From assembly GCA_005239585.1 (NCBI GenBank), contig SBBU01000358.1:1-9222 (forward strand): a DNA stretch of 9,222 bases, given 5' to 3'. The position numbers and the translations under genes are program-made. The notes under the pieces were generated by a model. It worked only from the letters and a program-made list of their open reading frames with translations, had not been told where the DNA came from and made no database searches. Source of the stretch: Planctomycetaceae bacterium (lineage in GTDB: Bacteria; Planctomycetota; MHYJ01; SBBU01). Below, piece by piece: positions 1-7,800 of the stretch (its first letter is position 1; each line of letters opens with the position of its first letter).

Positions 1-29
1 GAATCTTCCTGTTTACGGGGTAAAGCAAT

Positions 30-2654
30 ATGCCGCTCGTTTACGTATTCGGAAATAAAAAAAATATTAAACTAGCCAATTCTAGGGAACTACTTGGAAA
101 CAAGGGAACAGGATTAATCGAAATGTGCAGATTAGGCATCCCTGTACCCCCTGGATTCACTATCTCAACCACTGCCTGTAAGCTGTTCTATCAAAATGGT
201 ATGAAGGTCCCTGATACCCTCGAACACGAAATGACCAAAGCAGTGAGAGAATTAGAGGAAATAACAGGTAAGGAATTTGGAGGCGGCGAAAACCCACTTC
301 TTGTATCAGTTCGCTCGGGAGCGCCAGTCTCCATGCCGGGAATGATGGACACTATATTAAACGTAGGGCTCAATGACCAGACTGTCGAGACGCTATCCAA
401 AACAACTGGCAATTCTCTCTTCGCCTATGACAGCTATCGACGACTCATCATGATGTTCGCTAACATTGTAATGCAGGTCTCCAGAGAAAAATTTGAGGAG
501 ATGCTCAAGAAAACCAAGGCGTCAAGAGGTGTAACGGCTGATCACATGTTAAGCGAGAACGATATCAGAAATATCGTATTACAGTTCAAGAAAATTTATA
601 AACAAGAAACAAAGAGTGAATTTCCACAGAATACTATGAACCAGCTCAAAATGGCTCGCAACGCAGTATTCAAATCATGGAACAACCGCAGGGCAATCGA
701 ATATAGAAGAATGTACCATATCCCGGACCATGTCGGGACAGCTGTAACAGTTCAAACAATGGTATTTGGAAATCAGGGCCTAGATTCAGGAACCGGGGTA
801 GGATTCACTCGAAACCCTTCTACCGGAGAGAACAAAATCTACGGTGAATACCTGATTAATTCTCAGGGAGAAGATGTAGTGGCAGGTGTGAGGACTCCTT
901 CAAAAATAGATACGCTTACCAAATCTGTGTACAACGAGTTGTCAAAAGTTGTATACGGACTGGAAAAACATTATCGAGACATTCAGGATTTTGAGTTTAC
1001 CGTAGAACGAGGCAAGCTTTATCTGCTCCAAACTCGTTCAGGCAAGAGAACAGGCCGGGCAGCAATCAAAATTGCATGTGAAATGGTCCGCGAGAATCTA
1101 ATTACCCCTAAAGAGGCTGTTCTGCGCATACAACCTGAACATATTGAGCAATTGCTTCATCCAAGTTTCGATCCCAGCGCGAAGAAAAAACACCGCGTAA
1201 TTGCAACAGGTCTAAATGCATCTCCCGGTGCAGCTTCAGGGCGAATCGTCTTCGATCCGGAAGAGGCTGTACAAATGTCCAAGGGAGGTGAAAGAGTAAT
1301 TCTCGTTCGAGCAGAAACCAGCGCAGAAGATATACACGGTATGGCTGCCAGCCGCGGGGTCTTGACTGCGGTCGGAGGCTTAACAAGCCATGCCGCAGTA
1401 GTATGCAGGCAGATGGGCAAACCCGGCATCGTGGGTTGCTCAAGACTGCAATTAGATGAAAAAACGCACACTCTAAAAATCGGCGATATCAAACTAAAGA
1501 AAGGAGATTATCTCTCAATAGATGGCACCGAAGGCAAAGTCATAATGGGAGATGTCCCACTTGCCGAATCTGAAATAATCAGGGTCCTCAAGGGCGGTAT
1601 GAAACCTAGCCGGTCAGAAATATTCAGATATTATTCAACTATCATGTCATGGGTTGATAAATTCCGGCGTTTGAACGTAAGAGCCAATGCAGATACTCCG
1701 CGAGATGCAGATATCGCACGAAAATTAGGGGCTGAAGGGATTGGTCTCTGCAGGACAGAACATATGTTCTTTGCAGAAGATCGCCTGCCGATAATGAGGA
1801 AATTGATATTAGCACACGATCTCAAGACAAGACAAGAGGCATTGAATCAACTACTCCCATTCCAAAAGTCTGATTTCAAAGGACTATTCACCATCATGAA
1901 AGGCTTGGCAGTTACCATTCGTACAATCGATCCGCCACTACATGAATTTCTGCCAGATGAGACAGAAACATCCAGCCCAGATATGATTGCAAGGATAAGA
2001 GAGCTAAAGGAATTTAATCCCATGATGGGACACCGCGGATGCAGATTGGGCATAACCATGCCCGAAATCACTAAAATGCAGGCTAGGGCCATATTCATGG
2101 CTGCTAAAGAGGTAAATGGAGTAGTTCCTGAGATCATGATACCAATCGTAAGCCACATTAATGAACTCGAAAATCAGAAACAAATAGTTGATCAGGTTGC
2201 CAAAGAACAAGGGATAAAGAGCTACAAAGTAGGAACTATGATTGAAATTCCTCGCGCTGCTATCAGAGCCAATGAGCTCGCAAAACTAGCTCAGTTTTTC
2301 AGTTTTGGAACTAACGATCTGACACAAATGACCTTTGGGTTTTCACGCGATGACGCAGGCCGCTTCCTTCCATACTATCTCGAGAAAAAGATATTTGAAC
2401 ATGATCCTTTTGCCACAATTGATCAGCATGGGGTAGGCGAACTCATGTCAATAGCCACACAAAAGGGAAGGGCAGCCAGGAAAGATATCAAGATTGGGAT
2501 CTGTGGTGAGCATGGCGGCGATTATCACAGTGTCAAGTTCTGCCATCGAATAGGTCTAGACTACGTCTCCTGCTCGCCTTACAGGATCCCTACTGCAAAA
2601 CTTGCTGCGGCACACGCTGCACTTGAGGCTGACTACGGTCCAAGTTCAGCTTGA
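30..2654 (+). CDS. ppdK: Pyruvate, phosphate dikinase (PPDK), complete
   Basis: This 874-residue protein should catalyse the reversible cytosolic reaction ATP + Pi + pyruvate = AMP + PPi + PEP. Its length is normal for bacterial PPDK (about 870-900). Three domains are visible in the expected order. The N-terminal ATP-grasp region (to about residue 340) has LLGNKGTGLIEM, MPGMMDTILNVGLND and GVGFTRNPSTGE. The phosphohistidine swivelling domain (about 390-510) has GGLTSHAAVVCRQMGKPG, with the phosphorylated His at 454. The C-terminal PEP/pyruvate barrel (about 530-870) has GLCRTEHMFF (Arg575), RTIDPPLHEF (Arg631) and CGEHGGD, with the acid/base Cys at 825. All key residues are intact. The GTGVGFTRNP and QTRSGKRT motifs fit PPDK rather than PEP synthase. 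The ATG at 30 is preceded by a GGGGTAA Shine-Dalgarno-like stretch (17-23). No terminator separates it from vapB. It may serve glycolysis with PPi or gluconeogenesis; the direction cannot be read from sequence. Confidence 0.97.
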   Translation: MPLVYVFGNKKNIKLANSRELLGNKGTGLIEMCRLGIPVPPGFTISTTACKLFYQNGMKVPDTLEHEMTKAVRELEEITGKEFGGGENPLLVSVRSGAPVSMPGMMDTILNVGLNDQTVETLSKTTGNSLFAYDSYRRLIMMFANIVMQVSREKFEEMLKKTKASRGVTADHMLSENDIRNIVLQFKKIYKQETKSEFPQNTMNQLKMARNAVFKSWNNRRAIEYRRMYHIPDHVGTAVTVQTMVFGNQGLDSGTGVGFTRNPSTGENKIYGEYLINSQGEDVVAGVRTPSKIDTLTKSVYNELSKVVYGLEKHYRDIQDFEFTVERGKLYLLQTRSGKRTGRAAIKIACEMVRENLITPKEAVLRIQPEHIEQLLHPSFDPSAKKKHRVIATGLNASPGAASGRIVFDPEEAVQMSKGGERVILVRAETSAEDIHGMAASRGVLTAVGGLTSHAAVVCRQMGKPGIVGCSRLQLDEKTHTLKIGDIKLKKGDYLSIDGTEGKVIMGDVPLAESEIIRVLKGGMKPSRSEIFRYYSTIMSWVDKFRRLNVRANADTPRDADIARKLGAEGIGLCRTEHMFFAEDRLPIMRKLILAHDLKTRQEALNQLLPFQKSDFKGLFTIMKGLAVTIRTIDPPLHEFLPDETETSSPDMIARIRELKEFNPMMGHRGCRLGITMPEITKMQARAIFMAAKEVNGVVPEIMIPIVSHINELENQKQIVDQVAKEQGIKSYKVGTMIEIPRAAIRANELAKLAQFFSFGTNDLTQMTFGFSRDDAGRFLPYYLEKKIFEHDPFATIDQHGVGELMSIATQKGRAARKDIKIGICGEHGGDYHSVKFCHRIGLDYVSCSPYRIPTAKLAAAHAALEADYGPSSA

Positions 2655-2685
2655 CAATGCATATAATATATGCATACTGTTATGT
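2651..2685 (+). promoter_or_regulatory. Probable vapBC promoter (-35 TTGACA) with very short leader
   Basis: A consensus -35 box TTGACA lies at 2651-2656, overlapping the ppdK stop codon (2652-2654). At 16-nt spacing the -10 would be CATACT at 2673-2678 (4 of 6 matches). Transcription would then start about at the vapB ATG (2686), giving a leaderless or nearly leaderless mRNA, consistent with the absence of a Shine-Dalgarno sequence here. A perfect TATAAT also occurs at 2662-2667 but is only 5 nt from TTGACA, so it would need a different, poor -35. The choice of -10 is inference. Confidence 0.5.
2657..2675. promoter_or_regulatory. 19-bp perfect palindrome, candidate VapB/VapBC operator
   Basis: Arms ATGCATATA (2657-2665) and TATATGCAT (2667-2675) are exact reverse complements around a single central A at 2666. 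The palindrome fills the spacer of the proposed vapBC promoter. VapB antitoxins typically bind inverted repeats in their own promoter, with VapC modulating repression, so autoregulation is the natural reading. It has no following T tract, so it is not a terminator. Confidence 0.6.
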
Positions 2686-2892
2686 ATGAGAACAACCATC
2701 ATACTAAACGATGACCTCGTCAGGGAAGCTCAAAGGCTTTCTCAAATAAAGGGTAAGACCGAGCTTATACACAAGGGTCTCCAAGCGCTGATTGAAAAAT
2801 ACGCTTGTCAGAGGCTAATAGCTCTTGGCGGATCCCAGAAAGACTTGAAGATGCCAAGAAGACGACGGTATACACTGCATGGGAGTAGATGA
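2686..2892 (+). CDS. vapB: VapB-family type II antitoxin
   Basis: This 68-residue protein starts MRTTIILNDDLVREAQRLS, the N-terminal strand plus helix of the short ribbon-helix-helix-like VapB antitoxins (the MRTxIxLDDxLxxEA pattern, DUF2191-like). KTELIHKGLQALIEKYACQR forms the second helix. The basic tail (MPRRRR) and ALGGS segment are usual in the toxin-binding C-terminal half of this family. The role inferred from the family is to bind and inhibit the adjacent PIN toxin and to repress the operon through the upstream palindrome. An in-frame ATG at 2602 would add 28 residues but lies inside ppdK and the added residues do not resemble the family, so 2686 is preferred. The stop overlaps the vapC start by four bases (ATGA), implying translational coupling. 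No Shine-Dalgarno is visible before 2686. Confidence 0.85.
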   Translation: MRTTIILNDDLVREAQRLSQIKGKTELIHKGLQALIEKYACQRLIALGGSQKDLKMPRRRRYTLHGSR

Positions 2893-3233
2893 TACTCGTC
2901 GATACTTCGATCTGGATTGAGCATTTTAAGAAGACTCACGTTGAGCTTTCTGGCCTTCTTAAGGTAGGAAAAGTAGTTACCCATCCTTTCGTTGTTGGAG
3001 AGCTCGTAGTTGGCGGACTCGATCGAGAAAGTTTCTTCTTGCTCGGGCAACTGCCCGAGATTCCAGTTGCCACACACAATGAAGTTATGACACTTGTAGA
3101 GGGCAGGAAGTTAGCAAATAGTGGAATCACATGGATCGATGCCCATCTTCTAACATCATGTATCTTGAGCGATGCCGACCTTTTTACTCTGGACGAGAAC
3201 TTGTCAGCAGTCGCTCGAAGGATTCTCAAGTAG
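2889..3233 (+). CDS. vapC: VapC-family PIN-domain ribonuclease toxin
   Basis: This 114-residue single PIN domain belongs to a family of Mg2+-dependent endoribonucleases that cleave tRNA or rRNA and arrest growth when the antitoxin is lost. The acidic active-site residues are all present: Asp5 (MILVDTSIWIEHF), Glu38 (VVGELVVGG), Asp84 (TWIDAHLL) and Asp102 (LFTLDENLSAVA). Length and motif spacing are typical of VapC, and no truncation is seen, so the toxin looks catalytically competent. The start ATG overlaps the vapB stop (2889-2892) and follows GGGAG at 2881-2885. The gene ends 8 nt before radA. The RNA target cannot be predicted from the sequence. Confidence 0.9.
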   Translation: MILVDTSIWIEHFKKTHVELSGLLKVGKVVTHPFVVGELVVGGLDRESFFLLGQLPEIPVATHNEVMTLVEGRKLANSGITWIDAHLLTSCILSDADLFTLDENLSAVARRILK

Positions 3234-3241
3234 AAGAAACA

Positions 3242-4600
3242 ATGTCCGCCTTTAAAATCGTCCATGTCTGTCAAAATTGCGGTTACAAGAATGCAAAATG
3301 GCTGGGAAAGTGCCCTGACTGCTCTGAATACAATTCAATGGTTGAGGAGGTACAAGAAACCCAAAAAAGAAAGGGCTACACCCAGACGAGAGTTGAACCG
3401 CCAACACCTATAACCCAAATAGAGTTCAAGAATGAATCAAGACTGCAAATTGGCTTTAAGGAAGTAGATAGGGTCTTCGGAGGAGGCATCGTTGATGGTT
3501 CGGTAAATCTGATTGGAGGAGAACCGGGAATAGGCAAAAGCACTCTCCTTCTCCAGATATCGAACAAGATTGCGACAGCAGGGAAAAAAGTTCTTTACAT
3601 CACTGCTGAAGAATCTCTAATGCAAACAAAGCTCAGGGCCGCAAGACTAGGGATCGCCAGCGAAAACTTGCTGATCGCCAGCGAAACAAATGTAGATGTC
3701 ATTCTTACTTATATAAAAGAGATAAAACCGCCGCTGATTGTAATAGACTCGATACAAATGGTCTTCAAACCAGACCTGCCATCTGCGGCTGGGACGGTCA
3801 GTCAGGTCAGGCAGTGTACAATAGATATTTCAGCAGTTGCAAAGGAAGAAGGTGTCTCTGTATTCCTAATAGGACATGTTACAAAAGAGGGCGGCTTGGC
3901 CGGACCAAAGACGCTTGAACACATAGTTGACGCAGTATTCTTCTTCGAAGGAGATAGATTTCAGGCATTCCGCATCTTAAGAAGCGTGAAAAATAGATTT
4001 GGATCAACAAATGAAGTCGGCATTTTTGAAATGCTTAGTTCAGGACTAGTTGAGGTTGAAAATCCAAGTTATCTCTTGATGACTCAAGAACGAAAGGGCA
4101 GGGTAGGATCCTGTATAGTGTCAAGTTATGTAGGATCACGAGCGCTGCTCGTCGAAGTTCAGGCTTTAACTTCAAAAACAAACATTGGATTTCCGGCAAG
4201 GCGAGTAAGCGGAGTCGACTTTAATCGAGTAGCAATGATCCTGGCTGTTCTTGAAAGACATTGTGGTCTGCATGTTGGAACGCATGATGTCTATATCAAC
4301 GCAGTAGGTGGTGTACAGATAGATGAGCCTGCATGCGATCTCGCCATTGCATTAGCTGTTGCCTCTAGTTTTAGAAACATCCCGATAAGCCCCAAGATAC
4401 TTGCAGTAGGTGAAATTGGCCTAAGTGGAGAGGTAAGGGCTGTTTCGCAGGTCAACCCAAGATTAACCGAGGCCTCTCGTCTTGGTTTTGAACGGTTCAT
4501 TGTGCCTAATGATTCGTTGAAATCTCTACAACCAATGGAACAAATACAAATCGAAGGCATCAAAAATATCCAGTCAGCCCTCGAAAAAGCAGGGCTTTAA
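3242..4600 (+). CDS. radA: DNA repair protein RadA (RecA-like ATPase with zinc finger and Lon-like domain)
   Basis: This 452-residue protein has the normal length and layout of RadA/Sms, the bacterial motor that promotes branch migration of recombination intermediates alongside RecA. The N-terminal zinc finger has C10-x2-C13 and C24-x2-C27. The RecA-like core has Walker A GGEPGIGKST (92-101), Walker B LIVIDS (165-170) and the RadA signature KNRFG (250-254). The C-terminal third (from about 270; ARRVSGVDFNRVAMI, AVGGVQIDEPACDLAIALAV) is the Lon-protease-like domain, which in RadA is not proteolytic. An in-frame ATG at 3131 would add 37 residues lying within vapC and unlike RadA, whereas 3242 gives the standard MxxxxxxxxCQNCG start. 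Only a weak AGAAG is seen upstream. With 8 nt from vapC and no own promoter visible, radA is probably transcribed from the vapBC promoter or by read-through from ppdK. Downstream lie two terminator-like palindromes. Confidence 0.96.
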   Translation: MSAFKIVHVCQNCGYKNAKWLGKCPDCSEYNSMVEEVQETQKRKGYTQTRVEPPTPITQIEFKNESRLQIGFKEVDRVFGGGIVDGSVNLIGGEPGIGKSTLLLQISNKIATAGKKVLYITAEESLMQTKLRAARLGIASENLLIASETNVDVILTYIKEIKPPLIVIDSIQMVFKPDLPSAAGTVSQVRQCTIDISAVAKEEGVSVFLIGHVTKEGGLAGPKTLEHIVDAVFFFEGDRFQAFRILRSVKNRFGSTNEVGIFEMLSSGLVEVENPSYLLMTQERKGRVGSCIVSSYVGSRALLVEVQALTSKTNIGFPARRVSGVDFNRVAMILAVLERHCGLHVGTHDVYINAVGGVQIDEPACDLAIALAVASSFRNIPISPKILAVGEIGLSGEVRAVSQVNPRLTEASRLGFERFIVPNDSLKSLQPMEQIQIEGIKNIQSALEKAGL

Positions 4601-4662
4601 AGAATCAATTTTTCTTTTAACCCACTTTCCTTGGAGCCCCACAGGCTTTAACCTGTTGATTT

Positions 4663-4694
4663 CTGGTGAGCGTGTCAAAAAAAATGCTCACCGG
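4663..4694 (+). promoter_or_regulatory. Alternative stem that would compete with the first radA terminator
   Basis: Bases 4663-4673 can pair with 4684-4694 to form an 11-bp stem including two G-U pairs, with a 10-nt A-rich loop. The core is GGTGAGC with GCTCACC. Because the downstream arm is also the left arm of the palindrome at 4680-4705, the two folds exclude each other. The upstream fold would form first during transcription. This is antiterminator-like geometry, but function is inference. Confidence 0.35.
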
Positions 4695-4705
4695 TGAGCA
4701 TTTTT
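4680..4705. terminator. Bidirectional intrinsic-terminator-like palindrome 1, downstream of radA
   Basis: This is a perfect 26-nt palindrome: A5 then TGCTCACC, mirrored as GGTGAGCA then T5. It gives a strong GC-rich stem followed by a T tract on the + strand and, read on the - strand, the same arrangement. It lies 79 nt after the radA stop. The ACCGGT centre leaves a tight loop. Confidence 0.7.
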
Positions 4706-4743
4706 CAAAACCGCGACTTGATACATCGTCACTTTTTCTGTCA

Positions 4744-4771
4744 AAAAAAGCATCACCGGTGATGCTTTTTT
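4744..4771. terminator. Bidirectional intrinsic-terminator-like palindrome 2, upstream of the kinase gene
   Basis: This is a perfect 28-nt palindrome: A6 then GCATCACC, mirrored as GGTGATGC then T6. It is the counterpart of palindrome 1 in the second repeat unit and would act as a back-up terminator for the radA transcript, insulating the kinase promoter just downstream. Confidence 0.7.
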
Positions 4772-4797
4772 CTCAAACCACGATACGGTGCGGCGTC

Positions 4798-4825
4798 TTC
4801 ACTTTCTAGGGGCCAAACGTATAAT
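4798..4825 (+). promoter_or_regulatory. Sigma70-like promoter of the kinase gene, almost leaderless
   Basis: The -35 TTCACT (4798-4803, 4 of 6 matches) and a perfect -10 TATAAT (4820-4825) are 16 nt apart. The start codon at 4834 begins 8 nt after the -10, so the predicted transcript would start about 1-3 nt before the ATG. No Shine-Dalgarno sequence precedes the ATG, which fits leaderless translation. The -35 lies in the last bases of repeat unit 2. Confidence 0.6.
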
Positions 4826-4833
4826 AAGTAAAT

Positions 4834-7800
4834 ATGGCACAGGGAGAGGTCAAACGGAGCATTTCGGAGTTAGGTGAGTACACTATTCTTGCACGCCTAG
4901 GCGAAGGGGGCATGGGAGCCGTCTATAAGGCCAGACATAAATCAACAGAAAACATCGTCGCTCTTAAGGTTTTGTTTCCCCATTTAACAAGAAAGAATGA
5001 ACAATATCTAGACCGATTCAGAAGAGAGGCTGAAGTTGCATCAAAATTAAACCATCCAAATATTGTAAAGTCATTAGATTACGGAGAAGACAAAGGATAT
5101 CACTATTTAGCTATGGAATATATCGAGGGTGAATCAGTAGCAGAAGTCATAAAAAAGAACGGAAGGATAGATGAAAAGAAAGCGATAGAAATTGTAAAAC
5201 AGATCGCCTCTGCACTAGTTGAAATAGCCAAGGCAAACATTGTGCACAGAGACATAAAACCTGCAAACATATTGATATCAAGGAATGGCAATGCGAAATT
5301 GGCAGATCTTGGCATGGTGAAATTGACAGATTCATCAATGACTCTTACAGCAACTAATATGGCAGTAGGCACTCCATTTTACATGTCGCCAGAGCAGGTC
5401 AAGGGAGAAAAAAATATAGATATCAGGAGTGATATATATTCATTAGGGGCTACTCTATATCACATGCTGACAGGACATGTGCCATTTGGCGGGGCGACAA
5501 TAGCTGAGGTAATGTACAAACAATTAGAAGGCAAACTTCCTCATCCAAAAGAAGAAATACCTGAGCTAAGCGAAGGAATTTGTGAAATAGTAGAGAGAAT
5601 GATGGCAAAGATTCCGCAAGATAGATACAAAGCAGTAGAAAATCTTATAGGAGATCTAAACGCTGTGGGGCAAGGAAAAGAACCAACGTCAGCACAATTA
5701 CCCAGGGTACAGTCAGTAATACGGTCAAGGATTAGGACAAGAGGCATGACTAGAAGAGAGCAGCCAGCGCGGCAAAAAAGCAATAATGTATTGTTGCCTC
5801 TTGGAATAGCAGGTGGGGTACTCTTACTTGTAGTAGCGATCGCAATTCTGGGCCAGAGCCCTAAAAACCCCAAAACTGATAAGGACTCTGTTAACAAAAA
5901 CAACACAAACGATGTCATCTTAAAGACAGATTATGAAAATGAAGCAACAAAAGTATTCAATAGCGCCATGGAAAACATAAAGAACAAGGCATGGGTACAA
6001 GCACAGGGCGAACTAAACAGCCTGAATATATTATATAGACACACGTCCTTTGTAAAGGCAAAGGCAAATGAAATTGAAAAAGAATCAAGACGCTGTGAGG
6101 TCATGATCAGTGCAGAAAGCGACGCGAAAGCTAAATTTGACCTAGCCAAGAATGAATTCAAGAGAGAACAATACCCTTCAGCAAAAAGACTATGCGTTGA
6201 TCTTATGGAGAGCGAGTCTCTGAAAGAGACTCTGTGTGTAAATCAAAACATTGGAGAGATTAAGAAGCTAAGAGAGGACGCTGAAAAAAAGATAGCTGAA
6301 AAGACAGTTTCAGAGGAAGACAATCAAGTAAAGGAAATAATTGACAGGGCGGAAGAATTCGCGAGGCAGAAGGAATGGAAAGAGGCAATGGAGACTTACA
6401 AATCATTGGCACCTAAATTTGTTAATTCCACGTATTACAAAAACAACGAATCAGATATAACACAGCGATTGTCTTTTTTTGCCCACATGAGACTCGCAGA
6501 AAACCAGGCTGCAACAAATTTCAGAGATGCAAATGAAGAACTAGAAAAGAAGAATTATGATAATGCCATGAAGATATACCATTCACTACTTGGGGATACT
6601 CCGTTAAAAGAGACAAAATTCGTCATTGATAAAAGAGAAGATATAGAAAAAGGGCTCTTGGCATGCAAGGCAGGAAAAGAGCCAAGATATGATGCTGAGG
6701 AGGAGGCGAAAAGAATAGGTGAGAGTTTAACCCTTTTCTTAAAGCAAAAATCTTGGGAAAAAGCGAGAGATGCACTGATTATGCTAAAAGACAAATTCAA
6801 CCAAACAGCTTTTTATAAACAATTAAATGAGAAGAGTATAATTAATGGTATTGAGCATTACAAACATTTGATTGAGTTAGAGAAAAAGGCTAACAAACTC
6901 TTCGAGGATGCAAAAGTACACTTTAAAAACAACGAACCTCAAAAGGCACGTTACATACTTGAACAATTACGAACTTTTAGTCTCTTAAAAACCAAATTCT
7001 ATGAGGTTCATGGAAAAGATTTCTCAATCATGCTTGAAGAATGTGACAGATTACTCAAAACATCCAATGCCATGGATCCAAAGAACTGGGTTATGGCATC
7101 TGGAAAACTTGACCCAAAGGATAATCAATTGACATTTGGGCCAAGGTTTACAGCTTACTATAACGACAATGAATTTTCAAAGGGCGGCTTGGCAGATTAT
7201 GAAATCGTCATGACCGGGACTTTAACTTCAACCAAGTTACTCGTAGGTATACTTTACAAAAAGGAGGATCCTAAATTCAGTTACAATTGTATAAACCTTA
7301 AACTTGATTCAACTGGTCAGTTTAGCATAACGCTCAGAGTTGACAAGAATTTTGAACCTTATCTATTAGCTGGCGCTCAAGTCGATCAAAAAAATCATAA
7401 CTTTACTTCCGACAAATGCGGATCATTATTAATCAATTCGGATGGCGCTATAACACTCACGGAAATTAAATTCAACAAGCTATCAGCCGACTGGCGTTTA
7501 GCCAAGCTTTATGACGGTACAAATGACAAGGATTGGAAGCCAGGAATTGGGACTACAATAACACAAAAAGGTAACAAATTAATTCCTGCTTCTAAAAGTA
7601 TCTACTGGTCTATCTATCACGAGTGGCCAAAAGATTTTCCCACAACCAACTACAAAATAAAAATATCGGGTTGGTTAGAAGCAGGAGGTTCATTTGCTGC
7701 ATTTTTACCAAAAGGATCTGGCATGAAACGGTGCGATTTCACTCCCACAACCACTGACAGCTACTTTGATATTATTTTAACAGTAAGCGATAGTGCCATA

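Larger units (their letters stand above)
4673..4807. repeat. Two tandem diverged repeat units (about 66 and 69 nt)
   Basis: Unit 1 (4673-4738) and unit 2 (4739-4807) both begin TGTCAAAAAAA, contain an ACCGGT-centred palindrome flanked by A and T tracts, continue with CAAAACCGCGA / CAAACCACGA, and end CACTTTTTCT / CACTTTCT. They read as an old tandem duplication. The palindrome stems differ between units but stay perfectly paired within each unit. Neither unit encodes a protein. This accounts for most of the gene-free stretch 4601-4833; in 4601-4662 only a weak 5-bp hairpin (ACAGG/CCTGT, 4641-4656) was seen. Confidence 0.7.

Noticed and set aside
1108..1492. Two overlapping minus-strand frames of 111 codons each inside ppdK
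   Set aside because: Antisense to highly conserved PPDK coding sequence, with low-complexity translations and no recognisable motifs; shadows of the real gene.
2662..2667. Perfect TATAAT as the -10 partner of TTGACA at 2651
   Set aside because: The spacing is only 5 nt; functional spacers are about 16-18 nt. It is part of the palindrome and may be coincidental.
2602..2685. Longer vapB start adding 28 residues
   Set aside because: The extension overlaps the end of ppdK, contains the promoter/operator, and does not resemble VapB; MRTTIILNDD at 2686 is the family start.
3131..3241. Longer radA start adding 37 residues
   Set aside because: The extension lies entirely in another frame of vapC, and RadA proteins start about 9 residues before the first zinc-finger cysteine, as from 3242.
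4641..4656. Small hairpin ACAGG / CCTGT with a 6-nt loop after radA
   Set aside because: The stem is only 5 bp with no T tract; too weak to call a terminator or RNA element.
4601..4833. tRNA, small RNA gene or CRISPR-like array in the intergenic region
   Set aside because: Only two diverged units with no spacer pattern, and no cloverleaf; the palindromes are better explained as terminators or repeat elements.
6285..6299. A-AAA-AAG slippery heptamer in the kinase gene as a programmed -1 frameshift
   Set aside because: A -1 shift meets a TGA at 6297 almost at once, no obvious stimulatory stem follows, and the gene is Lys/Glu-rich, so such runs are expected by chance.
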